DNA of 64,000 nt, taken from contig NZ_LQPJ01000121.1 of assembly GCF_002101785.1 (NCBI RefSeq), positions 1 to 64,000 of the forward strand, in the 5' to 3' direction. Under the pieces are notes generated by a model, which did not search any database, was not told where the DNA came from, and saw nothing but the letters and a program-made list of their open reading frames with translations. Below are positions 24,451 to 32,092 of this stretch, one piece after another (the first letter of the stretch is position 1; every line of letters starts with the position of its first letter). This DNA is from Mycobacterium palustre. Its GTDB lineage: Bacteria; Actinomycetota; Actinomycetes; Mycobacteriales; Mycobacteriaceae. Position numbers and translations under genes: made by a program.

Positions 24451-24845
24451 CACACTCCTTCCTGGATGACCTCGAGGATGTCGACGATGTGGCCGTGTTT
24501 CAGCTCGTGCATTTCGGCCGCGGAGCGCAAGACGAGGCCGGTCATGCCGGTGGCGTGACAGCGTTTCCGGCCTGGCGGACCTGCTCGCGACGGTTGCCGA
24601 GGATGCGGTAGCTGTCCGGGAAATCCATGGCCGCGGCGATCTGTGTTATGCGTTTCGACAGCGAGATCCCAATGGTTAGAAGCGATCCGCACCGTCACGC
24701 CGGGGACGCTGACGGCTCCTGTCGACGAGCCGCCGGCCCCGCAGAACAGGTCGGTGAGCGTCAGCGTCATTGAACAGATCCATTCCTGGGCGAAGCTGGC
24801 CATGCGTTCCCGTTGGGCGGGGGTGAGTTCGGTGATTTTCTTCAT
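24450..24845 (-). pseudogene. Eroded cytosine methyltransferase inside a multi-gene chimera
   Basis: An open frame of 131 codons from ATG 24845 made of pieces. Codons 1-23 (ITELTPAQRERMASFAQEWI) resemble the start of a separate phage protein. Then a complete methyltransferase start, MTLTLTDLFCGAGGSSTGA (motif I with the SAM loop), runs to NHWDLAVETHNT. Next, in another frame, comes the methyltransferase end (QIAAAMDFPDSYRILGNRRE, QVRQAGNAVTPPA, stop), and finally in the first frame a coherent 31-residue segment starting MTGLVLRSAAEMHELKHG. About 200 or more central residues, including the catalytic Pro-Cys motif, are missing, so it cannot methylate DNA. Confidence 0.65.
24545..24587. repeat. 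43-bp direct repeat, copy 2 (methyltransferase tail)
   Basis: Identical to 22541-22583. Recombination between the copies would delete about 2 kb with the replication genes. Confidence 0.9.
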
Positions 24846-24847
24846 GG

Positions 24848-25219
24848 CTAGTCGTCGCCCTCGTCGTCGAGGTCGTCCTGGTCTTCGTCGTCGGTGTTGG
24901 GGTTGCCGGCTTCGTCGAACAGGCCTGGCTGGTCGTCGTCGGTGTTGGGTGGTTGTTTGCCTGATTCCCAGCAGGCTTGGATGGAGAGTTGGCGGCCGTG
25001 GCGCATTTCGCCGTCGGTGCGTTCTTTTTCGGTTTTCCCGGTGCAGCGGACACGGACGATGTAGGTGCGTACTTCGTCGATCTCGGGCGGGTTTTCGACG
25101 GCGCAGGGGCTTGTGCCGAACCACAGGTATGCGGGCGGCGCGTCGAGGATATCGGTGGGAATGGCGTCCAAATCGTTAGACGACCTCAGGCCCTCGGGCT
25201 TGTCGATGATGAGGCTCAT
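24848..25219 (-). CDS. Conserved actinophage protein of unknown function
   Basis: A 123-residue protein from ATG 25219, with GAAAGGAATC upstream. A structured first part (IPTDILDAPPAYLWFGTSP, EVRTYIVRVRCTGKTEKERTDGEMRHGR) is followed by a very acidic tail (repeated NTDD, ending DDLDDEGDD). It lies just downstream of the recombination genes. Acidic tails of this kind are seen in ssDNA-binding and DNA-mimic proteins, but no OB-fold signature was identified. Confidence 0.6.
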   Translation of the reverse strand: MSLIIDKPEGLRSSNDLDAIPTDILDAPPAYLWFGTSPCAVENPPEIDEVRTYIVRVRCTGKTEKERTDGEMRHGRQLSIQACWESGKQPPNTDDDQPGLFDEAGNPNTDDEDQDDLDDEGDD

Positions 25220-25316
25220 GCGGGCTGGATTCCTTTCATGGTGTTGCGATTTCGGCTTGCTCTGGGATAACGCTGGATTCCTCTTGACTGATGTGCGCCC
25301 ATTAATCGACCGCGCC

Positions 25317-26543
25317 TTAGGCTTCGGCTTCGCGGCGCGCCAGATCGGCTTCGGCGGCCATGTCGGCGGCCTCCATTTCACGTACCGCCGCGGCGTTCAG
25401 GATTTCAGTAATTTCGTGCCCGAGCTTGCCGCCCTTGCTCCACTCGTTGAGCTTGGTGACGACGTCACGTAGCGCGCTGTCGGGAAGGTCGTCGCGGTGC
25501 TCGAGCACCAAGCCGGGGTGCCCAGTCGCGGCGGCAGTGCTTGTGATGACGATGAGCTGGTCTTCGCGGTCCGTGCAATCACCGTCACCGAGGAGCTGAA
25601 ACATCCGGTTCAGCCATTTCTTTCGCGTCTGGGGAGCCATGGCCTTCTCGCCCGACTCCGCTTCGGCGCCGCCAGGCTCGGGCTCCGCTGGCACCTCGCC
25701 GACGGTGGGGTGCTGCTGCCGTTGTATTTCGCGGCGCTCCCTCGCGGCCCGCATCCCATCGACACCGCCGCCGGTAGGTCGCCGCCGCTGTGGGGCGCCG
25801 CGCTCGATGTTGCCCTCGGAGTCGACAATCAGGTCAGGCTGCGATGCGTCCTCGAGGACCAGGCCGCCCAGCTCGTCGGGGAACGCCATCTGGATCGCGT
25901 TGGCCTCGGCGCATTTTCGGATCTGGTTGCGCGGCATCTTTTTCCACATCGATGTGGGTTCACCGCCGCCGGTGTATTGAACGTATTCGCTGTAGTGCGC
26001 TATGAACGTGAACGGCTTGCCGTCGCGGTACACGGTGAACTTCGACGCGGTGGGCGGAGTCTTCTCGGGCCACACCTCGCGCCAAACCCCGTCGTCGCCG
26101 CACCACAACGGCTCACCCATGGCAAGCTCGATTCCCTTGCTGTCGGCAATCTCCCGGGCGCGTTTACGAAATCCGTTGATGGCGACCTGGACGGTGTATT
26201 TGGTTACCCAGCGCATCACTTTGCGTTTCGGCCCGTCGGGCTCGTTCGGATTGACGGGCTCGTAGCTGCCGACCTCGGTGTTGCGGCCGATCATGTAAAT
26301 TTCGCGGTTGAACGGGTCCAGGCCGGACTTTTGGCAGAGATGCCAGAACAGGCGCATCTCGCCGTCGCTGGCGTCCTCGAGCCCAAGCATCCGGCGTACT
26401 GCAAGCTGGAACTCCTCGAAACCGGACGCCCCCGGATTGAGTGGCGCGACCTGCTTGCCTTGGCGTTCCTGCTCGGCGCGGGCCGCGGCGTCGACAAGGT
26501 TCTCCTCGCCGACAATCGGCTCGGCGGTGGTGGTTTCACTCAT
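25317..26543 (-). CDS. Phage recombination protein Bet/RecT family
   Basis: A 408-residue protein from ATG 26543, with GGAAGGAG upstream. The core ~45-250 is the Bet fold: GEMRLFWHLCQKSGLDPFNR, EIYMIGR, TVQVAINGFRKRA, YSEYVQYTGGGEPTSMWKKM and PRNQIRKCAEANAIQMAFPDE. The remainder is a charged linker and a helical C-terminal region. It anneals single strands in concert with the exonuclease encoded directly upstream, overlapping by four bases. Together they form a lambda Red-like pair for recombination-dependent replication. Confidence 0.92.
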   Translation of the reverse strand: MSETTTAEPIVGEENLVDAAARAEQERQGKQVAPLNPGASGFEEFQLAVRRMLGLEDASDGEMRLFWHLCQKSGLDPFNREIYMIGRNTEVGSYEPVNPNEPDGPKRKVMRWVTKYTVQVAINGFRKRAREIADSKGIELAMGEPLWCGDDGVWREVWPEKTPPTASKFTVYRDGKPFTFIAHYSEYVQYTGGGEPTSMWKKMPRNQIRKCAEANAIQMAFPDELGGLVLEDASQPDLIVDSEGNIERGAPQRRRPTGGGVDGMRAARERREIQRQQHPTVGEVPAEPEPGGAEAESGEKAMAPQTRKKWLNRMFQLLGDGDCTDREDQLIVITSTAAATGHPGLVLEHRDDLPDSALRDVVTKLNEWSKGGKLGHEITEILNAAAVREMEAADMAAEADLARREAEA

Positions 26544-27511
26544 GGTTGGGCTCCTTCCGTGAGCTGCAAAACCTTGGCAGGGGTGATGGTCTTTGATGGA
26601 TAAAACGCCACGGCGCCTTTGCTTCCCGGCTGCCGGCGCGCGACCTGGATGCCGCCGTTCTTCGGGTCGCCGAGGTTGGCGTAGCGGGCGTTCTCCATGC
26701 GCTTGAGGAGGCGGTTGCATTCAAGCTGCAGGTTCTCCTCTGCGCGCGTGAATTCGGCGCGGGCCTCCGCGTAGGCGAGGGCTTCGTCGGGGTCGAGATT
26801 GACTGTGGTCCCGTCGATTTCGGGATGCTGGGCTTTGATGCACTCGTAGGTCGCGACGGTGTCGTCGAGCGGCGGCGGGGTGTCGGATTGCAGCGATCGC
26901 CAGAACGCGCGGCATTCTTCGATCAAGTACGCGGCCTCGGTCTGCGCCTTCAGATCGTATTCGACCTGATAGAGCCGCTCCCGGTAGGTGGGGCCGAGCG
27001 CCAGGACGTGGCCGGCGTGGTCAGTCCAGCCGGTGAACAGCATCGCGGCGAGGACCTGCGCGAAATAGTCGGGCGGCAGGTCGCCGGTGAAGTCGTCGCC
27101 CCAGCGTTCCATGTCGTGCTGGTCGCGGGCGAGTTTGAACTCGACGACACGGCGGCTGCGTCCGCGGACTGCCCGCCGGTCCAAGGTCACTACTGCGGGG
27201 AACCCGAAATGGTCTGGGTCGACGACGAATTGGACCTCACCCGGTGACAGCAGCCACCCGGGGTTCTTCCGGCGCCACCGGTTCGCTGCGAACGGTTCCA
27301 CATCGTGGCCAAGGTCGAAGGCGTCTTTCGGCGCCTCTGGGGGCACCAGCCCGCGCATTCTGTGCCAAAGCCGATACGGCGACTCCCACCGCGAAAGCCC
27401 TAGGATCGCACCGACCTTGGACGGGGAGATCATCCGTGAGTGCTCCTCTGAGCCGGGCCGGATGAACCCGGGATCCCGAGGCGTGAAGACTCCTATATGG
27501 CGAATGCTCAT
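26540..27511 (-). CDS. YqaJ/lambda-type viral exonuclease
   Basis: A 323-residue protein. ISPSKVGAILGLSRWESPYRLWHRMRG opens the YqaJ domain; AFDLGHDVEPFAANRW provides the Glu of the fold; VVTLDRRAV with RRVVEFKLARDQ gives the Asp...ExK nuclease core; and PPDYFAQVLAAMLFTGWTDHAGH the QxxY-type motif. It should degrade one strand of double-stranded ends to feed the Bet annealase. Confidence 0.9.
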   Translation of the reverse strand: MSIRHIGVFTPRDPGFIRPGSEEHSRMISPSKVGAILGLSRWESPYRLWHRMRGLVPPEAPKDAFDLGHDVEPFAANRWRRKNPGWLLSPGEVQFVVDPDHFGFPAVVTLDRRAVRGRSRRVVEFKLARDQHDMERWGDDFTGDLPPDYFAQVLAAMLFTGWTDHAGHVLALGPTYRERLYQVEYDLKAQTEAAYLIEECRAFWRSLQSDTPPPLDDTVATYECIKAQHPEIDGTTVNLDPDEALAYAEARAEFTRAEENLQLECNRLLKRMENARYANLGDPKNGGIQVARRQPGSKGAVAFYPSKTITPAKVLQLTEGAQP

Positions 27512-27933
27512 GCGGCAGGCCTTTTTCGCGCGTTCGGCAGGTTGTTTCGATGGCGTCCGTTTCGGATCTGGTCGCGGACGTTCGAGCTTCTGGTGTCCCA
27601 GCGGAGGTTGGTCAGCGAGTTGTCAGTCCCGATATCGTTTCGATGGCAGCTCTCCATCCCGTGGGGCCGAGGCCCGACGAATGCCTCCAAGACGAGGTGA
27701 TGGACTTTCGCGACTCTGCGCCGGCCGCCGATGCTGTCGACCAAGGTGACGACGAGGTGGCCGCCGTCGCTCGTTGGGGACTGTTTGAGGATGCGGCCCT
27801 TGAGCGCGGACGGCCCCGATATGGGGTGCACGATCACGCGGTCGACTGAGCGGACACGGCCCAGGTCTGAAACCTCGTAGAAGCCTTCCCAACCCGGGAT
27901 GGACAACCAGCGTTCGAGGATGACGGTCGTCAC
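27508..27933 (-). CDS. NUMOD4/HNH homing-type endonuclease
   Basis: A 141-residue protein. ERWLSIPGWEGFYEVSDLGRVRSVDR is the NUMOD4 domain, KVHHLVLEAFVGPRPHGMESCHRNDIGTDN the HNH core with its Cys-His, and NLRWDTRSSNVRDQI the terminal DNA-contact segment. It is inserted between the exonuclease and an HTH gene but coupled to both by overlaps, so it looks domesticated or a frequent passenger. It probably cuts alleles lacking the gene. Confidence 0.88.
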   Translation of the reverse strand: MTTVILERWLSIPGWEGFYEVSDLGRVRSVDRVIVHPISGPSALKGRILKQSPTSDGGHLVVTLVDSIGGRRRVAKVHHLVLEAFVGPRPHGMESCHRNDIGTDNSLTNLRWDTRSSNVRDQIRNGRHRNNLPNARKRPAA

Positions 27934-28727
27934 GACGCCTCCTCGTATGCGTAGCGGGAAAGGTAGCGCGCCAACGATTTAGGTTGGATTCCGAGCTGCT
28001 GGGCGATTTCCTGGTCGGTGCGCCCGATTTCGCGAGCATCGCGGTACTTCTCGATGAAAGGTGCCGAGCTGTTGGCGTTATACGACGCGGGCGTGGCCGC
28101 CGGATCGTCGATGGTCTCCTCGTCCCATGCCAGCGGCGGCGGCCAGCCGTTCTTTCGGGCGCGGTTGCGGGCCCGCACATTTGAGCCGGGGGTCAGTTGC
28201 AGCTCGCGGAATAGCAGGTCGACTCGACGCGCGATCTCCGCTGAGACGTGGCCGCTGCGGCGGTGGATCCGCGACACATTGGTCTCGGTCATTCCCAACC
28301 GTTGGGCGATGTAGGCGTTGGAATATCCGATCGCGCATAATGCTTGGATGCGGCGCCGAGTGCCGATCGCGGGCAGACGGCAGCACGACGACTCCACGAT
28401 CGCGGGCACCGGGACGGCGAGGATTTTCGCCGCATTTTCCGCAGTGGTGCGCGTTTGGCGGCGACGGCAGATGTTGGAAATGGTGTCGCGGTGAAGTCCG
28501 GTCCGCTCGGCGACATCGGCGTATCCGACGCCGGCGGCGCGCAGCGCGTGAATGTGTTCTGCGAGCGGAGCGGTGTCGACGAACCAGTCGGGCCCGAGCG
28601 TGGCGCGGCGACGTTGCGTGAACTCGCGATGATGCTTGCGGCATAATCCGCGTGCGGTGCCGCTATTGATGGCCTTGCCGGTGCAGTTCGGCCGCACGCA
28701 GTCCGGAGCTTTTCGTTTCTTACTCAT
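27930..28727 (-). CDS. Phage regulator with zinc finger and multiple HTH motifs
   Basis: A 265-residue protein. The N-terminus has CVRPNCTGKAINSGTARGLCRKHHR, a Cys/His zinc knuckle. Three helix-turn-helix-like segments follow: GYADVAERTGLHRDTISNICR, GYSNAYIAQRLGMTETNVSRIHR and TDQEIAQQLGIQPKSLARYLSR. Such proteins occur in many mycobacteriophage early regions and are predicted DNA binders. It overlaps the downstream HNH gene and the upstream small gene. Confidence 0.75.
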   Translation of the reverse strand: MSKKRKAPDCVRPNCTGKAINSGTARGLCRKHHREFTQRRRATLGPDWFVDTAPLAEHIHALRAAGVGYADVAERTGLHRDTISNICRRRQTRTTAENAAKILAVPVPAIVESSCCRLPAIGTRRRIQALCAIGYSNAYIAQRLGMTETNVSRIHRRSGHVSAEIARRVDLLFRELQLTPGSNVRARNRARKNGWPPPLAWDEETIDDPAATPASYNANSSAPFIEKYRDAREIGRTDQEIAQQLGIQPKSLARYLSRYAYEEAS

Positions 28728-28893
28728 GCCCGGCCGCTCTCCCCTGGCCTTCGTGTTCTTCGTCCGCTACGACCTGGGCTTCATTACGTAGAGAGGTTGG
28801 CTCCCACGGGGTGTGGTCGCTGTAGTCGTAGCGGCGGTTGAGTTCTTCGATGGTGTCGGCGGCGCGGAGCATCCGCTCGGACAACCCGGTCAT
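28720..28893 (-). CDS. Small phage protein
   Basis: A 57-residue protein from ATG 28893, with ATGA coupling to the previous stop. ERMLRAADTIEELNRRYDYS followed by PWEPTSLRNEAQVVADEEHE is a common small actinophage protein family by appearance. Function unknown. Confidence 0.6.
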   Translation of the reverse strand: MTGLSERMLRAADTIEELNRRYDYSDHTPWEPTSLRNEAQVVADEEHEGQGRAAGHE

Positions 28894-29270
28894 GCGGCCA
28901 CCGACCCGGCGTAGGATTTCGCGCGCTGCAGAACGGTTTTCGCGTCCTCGACGGTGGTGGATGGGTGATCGTTGAAGTCCTCGATGCGGCGGCATGATGA
29001 CGGCCGCAGCCCTTTGGCGATCAGGGCGCCCGGCAGCGCGCGCATCACCGCCTGGATGGCGGCGTCGCGGATCTGCTTAGTGCGCGACGCGTGGGTGATG
29101 GCCGCGACCAGGCAGTAGCATGGCCAGCCGTCGACCCAGTCAATCGCGTGGTGCTTGGCCAGCCCGGGCCCGTCGCCGAGCAGCAGGCGGGCTTGCTCGA
29201 GCGCCCCGATAATCTCGATCGCGGCCGGCGGTGGCGGAGCTTCGGGCTGCGCGAACAGAAGATTTCTCAT
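28890..29270 (-). CDS. Phage protein of unknown function
   Basis: A 126-residue protein from ATG 29270. A helical middle (HAIDWVDGWPCYCLVAAITHASRTKQIRDAAIQAVMRALP) and a C-terminal FNDHPSTTVEDAKTVLQRAK resemble a widely distributed actinobacterial family annotated only as hypothetical (about 110 residues with a conserved FND...T). I assign no role. Confidence 0.6.
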   Translation of the reverse strand: MRNLLFAQPEAPPPPAAIEIIGALEQARLLLGDGPGLAKHHAIDWVDGWPCYCLVAAITHASRTKQIRDAAIQAVMRALPGALIAKGLRPSSCRRIEDFNDHPSTTVEDAKTVLQRAKSYAGSVAA

Positions 29271-29392
29271 CTGAATTGCCCTATCTCGAAATGCGGTTCG
29301 AACAGCGCGGGCTGGGAGAGGACGAAGAACGCCGCGCCCACGACGAACCAGAAGGCGAAGATCCATAGCCACCACGGTCCGAGCCACTTCAT
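29267..29392 (-). CDS. Tiny single-helix membrane protein
   Basis: A 41-residue protein, ATG 29392 coupled by ATGA at both ends. One strong Trp/Phe-rich membrane helix (WLGPWWLWIFAFWFVVGAAF). Function unknown. Confidence 0.55.
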   Translation of the reverse strand: MKWLGPWWLWIFAFWFVVGAAFFVLSQPALFEPHFEIGQFR

Positions 29393-29685
29393 GACGCGAT
29401 CCCCTCGACAAAGTCGTGGTGCACCAGGATCAGCGCGGCGTCGAGCCCGGCAGACAGCTCGGCAGGAATCGGGCCCACGCGGTGCCCGCGCAGCCGGCAG
29501 GCTTCGACCAGATCGTCGAGAAGCCCTCTGACATAGATCATGTCGCCGTGGAAGTCGACGTCGTCGTCGGTCATCGTCGGCTCGAGCCGCAGCGGCGGCT
29601 TGATGAACAGCCCCGGGAACTGGGGCCACGGCAGAATGTTCCGCACGCTGCGATAGAGGCTGGCGGCCCAGGAGTCGACGATCAT
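29389..29685 (-). CDS. Phage protein of unknown function
   Basis: A 98-residue protein from ATG 29685 with overlap coupling at both ends. Acidic core DDDVDFHGDMIYVRGLLDDLVEACR. No family recognised. Confidence 0.55.
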   Translation of the reverse strand: MIVDSWAASLYRSVRNILPWPQFPGLFIKPPLRLEPTMTDDDVDFHGDMIYVRGLLDDLVEACRLRGHRVGPIPAELSAGLDAALILVHHDFVEGIAS

Positions 29686-29960
29686 GCCGCGACCGCCGTC
29701 CGGGTGTGCAGGGCCGCGAGGAGCTCGACCCACTTGCGGGCGTCGTCGTGCGACCAGACGGTGAACGTCGGGGCGAACCGCATACCACAGTCGGCGTCGC
29801 GCGCGATCTCCGGCGCTGTCATGACCAGCCAGCGGTCCTGGTGCTGGTGGGCCTGGACGAAGGGGTAGGTTTCGCCGGCGCGGATGGCTTCGACTGCGAG
29901 GCCGAGGCGGGTTTGGCGTTCTCGGATTCGGTAGGTCTGGTTTAGGCTGGTGGTGCTCAC
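29682..29960 (-). CDS. Phage protein, paralogue of 32409-32678 product
   Basis: A 92-residue protein from GTG 29960 (another GTG nine bases upstream is possible). It ends VWSHDDARKWVELLAALHTR, closely matching VISREDAVRWLEMLAHYYTR in the 89-residue protein encoded 2.7 kb upstream in the same operon. Function unknown. Confidence 0.6.
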   Translation of the reverse strand: MSTTSLNQTYRIRERQTRLGLAVEAIRAGETYPFVQAHQHQDRWLVMTAPEIARDADCGMRFAPTFTVWSHDDARKWVELLAALHTRTAVAA

Positions 29961-30022
29961 GGGAATCACCTGTCCTTCCTGGGGGTTTGGCCCGTGCCGG
30001 CTCTCCTCCGGCGCGGGCCGAC

Positions 30023-30535
30023 TTACTTGGTCGTGGCTTCGTGGAGCGTTTGCTGTGTCCGCGCGATGTTGTCGAGGGCGTTGGCGACCGACGCCCAGTA
30101 GTGGGGTGCGTCGCAGGGTTCGCCGGCCACCCAAGTGCGCAGCCCTCGGGCTGCGGCGCGCAGGTATTTCGACGTGACGTTTAGCGGGCCCGCGCCGTAG
30201 TTGCCGCCGTCGCGGGCCCCTTCCGGCGCGGCCTGGGTGGAAGGAGGAACCACCGGCGCGGCGAAAGTCTCAACGAAAGCCTCGCCGGCAACGCGGCCAG
30301 CGACCTGGCAGTCGTAATTGTCGTAATTCACCGGCGAACCCGATTTGTGTTGCAGCAGGTTTCGCGTGTCCTCGGCCAGCGCGCGGATCGCGCCCAGGTG
30401 CTCGGCGATCTCTTCGAGCGTCGCGGCGTGTTTCTGATTCCACAGCTTGTCGGCGATCGGATCGCTGATCGAAGCCATGATGTCGAACGCCAGCGACGCG
30501 AGCGTGCCGATGAACTTGACCGGACCGAACATCAT
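30023..30535 (-). CDS. Phage protein of unknown function with membrane-associated start
   Basis: A 170-residue protein starting at one of two consecutive ATGs (30535/30532) overlapping the previous stop. Residues 3-25 (GPVKFIGTLASLAFDIMASI) are hydrophobic; then a helical segment (EEIAEHLGAIRALAEDTRNLLQ), a Pro-rich linker, and a C-terminal helix bundle. The opening MFGPVK resembles MFNPVK at the start of the truncated antirepressor at 31841. Confidence 0.55.
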   Translation of the reverse strand: MMFGPVKFIGTLASLAFDIMASISDPIADKLWNQKHAATLEEIAEHLGAIRALAEDTRNLLQHKSGSPVNYDNYDCQVAGRVAGEAFVETFAAPVVPPSTQAAPEGARDGGNYGAGPLNVTSKYLRAAARGLRTWVAGEPCDAPHYWASVANALDNIARTQQTLHEATTK

Positions 30536-30915
30536 CACGACACCACCTGCTTGGAGGCACCCACGCCGGAACTGTGAGCAGGCCCCGGCGTGGGCAACCT
30601 GTGTGAGTGGCCCATTGCGCGCGAACTGTGAGCCCGAAGCTCTGGCTCGCGTGCGGGCCCATCCAGTTGGGGCGCTGCCCCTTTGGAGGTACGGGGTTGG
30701 CCGGCGCGGGAGTGTGCGAGATCGCTGTTCTCGCCCCACGCCGGCCCCTCTCCCAGCGAGCCCCGGACCGTGCCGAGGCGCGAGAGAAGCCTGTGACCGG
30801 TCGCCATCGCCGTCAGCGCGATCCACGCATCGGCGCCCGGCAGGTGCCTGATGCTGTCAGCCCAGGCCGTGAACGCGGCATCCGCGTCGACGACGCGCGC
30901 CGACGCGGCGGTCAC
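30535..30915 (-). CDS. Phage frame carrying the repeated hairpin element (copy A)
   Basis: A 126-residue frame from GTG 30915, coupled by GTGA. The first ~42 residues (FTAWADSIRHLPGADAWIAL) look like normal protein. Residues ~45-72 (LLSRLGTVRGSLGEGPAWGE, LAHSRAG) are encoded by a repeat also found in the gene at 32089-32412. The rest is disordered and Pro/His/Arg-rich. The 3' half could be non-functional. Confidence 0.45.
   Translation of the reverse strand: MTAASARVVDADAAFTAWADSIRHLPGADAWIALTAMATGHRLLSRLGTVRGSLGEGPAWGENSDLAHSRAGQPRTSKGAAPQLDGPAREPELRAHSSRAMGHSHRLPTPGPAHSSGVGASKQVVS
30699..30790. repeat. ~90-bp repeat with 12-bp stem, copy A
   Basis: Arms 30699-30710 and 30735-30746 pair except one C-A, around a 24-base loop starting AGTGTGCGAG and ending TTCTCGC. 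A conserved downstream part ends CGAGAGAAGC. The second copy is at 32259-32350. Confidence 0.8.
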
Positions 30916-31085
30916 GAGGCCACCACCAGCGCGTCGATCGGCGCGTCGCAATCGCAGGGCCTCCGGATCACCTTCAGCGGGCCGGCGCCCACTGCTTCCT
31001 CAGCGATGTCGACGTGCTCGCAACCGTCCGAGCCGTGCTTATAGACGCGGTGGCCGCAGACCGGGCAGAAGTTCCACCTACGCAT
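30912..31085 (-). CDS. Small zinc-ribbon phage protein
   Basis: A 57-residue protein from ATG 31085. RRWNFCPVCGHRVYKHGSDG and later RRPCDCDAPIDAL give CxxC and CxC pairs, enough for one zinc. It overlaps the membrane protein gene upstream by eight bases and gene A downstream by four. The ending DALVVAS resembles DALVVS at the end of the glutaredoxin gene. Confidence 0.6.
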   Translation of the reverse strand: MRRWNFCPVCGHRVYKHGSDGCEHVDIAEEAVGAGPLKVIRRPCDCDAPIDALVVAS

Positions 31086-31311
31086 CGCGGCCTCCCCGGC
31101 GGTCGCGGCGACCCCACACGGCGCGCCGGCCAGCCGCGATCCGGCAATCCCGCAGGTGCTCGAGCTGGTCCACCGCGACCAGCGCGCCGAGCGCCAGCCA
31201 GAACACCACCGCGGCGGGATAGGCGCTGGTGTCGGTGATGATCGACACGCACGCCGCGTACAGCGCGGCGATGGCCACGACGATCAGCGAGACGCGCAGG
31301 ACGCGGGTCAT
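31078..31311 (-). CDS. Phage membrane protein, paralogue of 32678-32899 product
   Basis: A 77-residue protein. Two membrane helices (VSLIVVAIAALYAACVSIIT and AVVFWLALGALVAVDQLEHL) and a basic tail. It aligns along its length with the 73-residue protein at 32678-32899 (LYAACVSIITDTSAYPAAVV versus AYAVCAAFITHTDPYPAAIV), showing a duplicated segment. Function unknown. Confidence 0.65.
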   Translation of the reverse strand: MTRVLRVSLIVVAIAALYAACVSIITDTSAYPAAVVFWLALGALVAVDQLEHLRDCRIAAGRRAVWGRRDRRGGRDA

Positions 31312-31841
31312 GAGGCCGCCTCCGGGAGCTGAGCGACCGCTAGCTTCTTGCGAAGGAAGTCAACTCCCGACGGCCGCACGGTCGTTGTCGCATACGGGAC
31401 TTGCTCACCGCTCTTGGGATGCTTATAGGTACCCGGAACGACCTTGAAATGGTGCGCATACCGCTGATAGGGCAGCCGATTGCCCTGGATGACGCCTAGG
31501 CGACGGAGCTCGCGGAGCATCACATTGCGGCCCCACCCGAGGATGTTCGCGACCGCAGCCCAGCTGTAGGTGCCGTCGGCTTCCATCAGCTCGTCATCCG
31601 ACATCGGAGGCAGCGTTGGCGCGCTGAGTTCAGCCTGCCGAGTCTTGACCGCAAAGTAGTGCTGTGCGGCGGACACCTCGGCTTTTCGGGGGTCGCCGTT
31701 CATCGCGACCAGATACGCAGCGAACCGGGTGACCAGGAAGTCGCTTTGCGGGCGCCCATCGGTCTTTTTGCTGACAGCAGTAAAAAGCGTCCGAACGTTG
31801 AAACCCTGGTTGTGGGCGGCGATCTTGACGGGGTTGAACAT
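31308..31841 (-). CDS. Truncated antirepressor (DinD/BRO-like plus KilAC-like), front half lost
   Basis: A 177-residue protein. Residues 7-70 (IAAHNQGFNVRTLFTAVSKK, FLVTRFAAYLVAMNGDPRKA, QHYFAVKTRQAEL) are the second half of a DinD/BRO-type domain. Residues ~85-177 (YSWAAVANILGWGRNVMLRE, LRRLGVIQGN) are a KilAC-like DNA-binding domain. The expected ~60 N-terminal residues are replaced by MFNPVK, similar to the start of the neighbouring 30535 gene. It may still bind DNA. A complete antirepressor lies at 32896-33870. Confidence 0.7.
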   Translation of the reverse strand: MFNPVKIAAHNQGFNVRTLFTAVSKKTDGRPQSDFLVTRFAAYLVAMNGDPRKAEVSAAQHYFAVKTRQAELSAPTLPPMSDDELMEADGTYSWAAVANILGWGRNVMLRELRRLGVIQGNRLPYQRYAHHFKVVPGTYKHPKSGEQVPYATTTVRPSGVDFLRKKLAVAQLPEAAS

Positions 31842-32092
31842 CACGACACCACCAGCGCGTCGATGCGGTCCGGCCGATAGCCATCCCATGCCTGCCAGTC
31901 CCATTCGCCCGCGCGCTGGGCAACGACGACCGGGGCCGTCCGGAAACCCAGTTCCAACGCCGCGGCCCGGTTGTCATCGTCGTCAAGCGGAAGTTCGGTA
32001 TAGGCGATCCCGCGCTTGTCGAGGTGACGTTTCGTCTGCTGGCACGCCATGCAACTCGGCCCGGTCGTGTAGACGGTGACGGTCATGCTCAT
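31841..32092 (-). CDS. Glutaredoxin/NrdH-like redox protein
   Basis: An 83-residue protein from ATG 32092. VTVYTTGPSCMACQQTKRHL has the CxxC active site (CMAC) at the end of strand one; FRTAPVVV is the cis-Pro loop. NrdH-like proteins supply electrons to ribonucleotide reductase, and phage copies may boost dNTP supply. Coupled to both neighbours. Confidence 0.88.
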   Translation of the reverse strand: MSMTVTVYTTGPSCMACQQTKRHLDKRGIAYTELPLDDDDNRAAALELGFRTAPVVVAQRAGEWDWQAWDGYRPDRIDALVVS

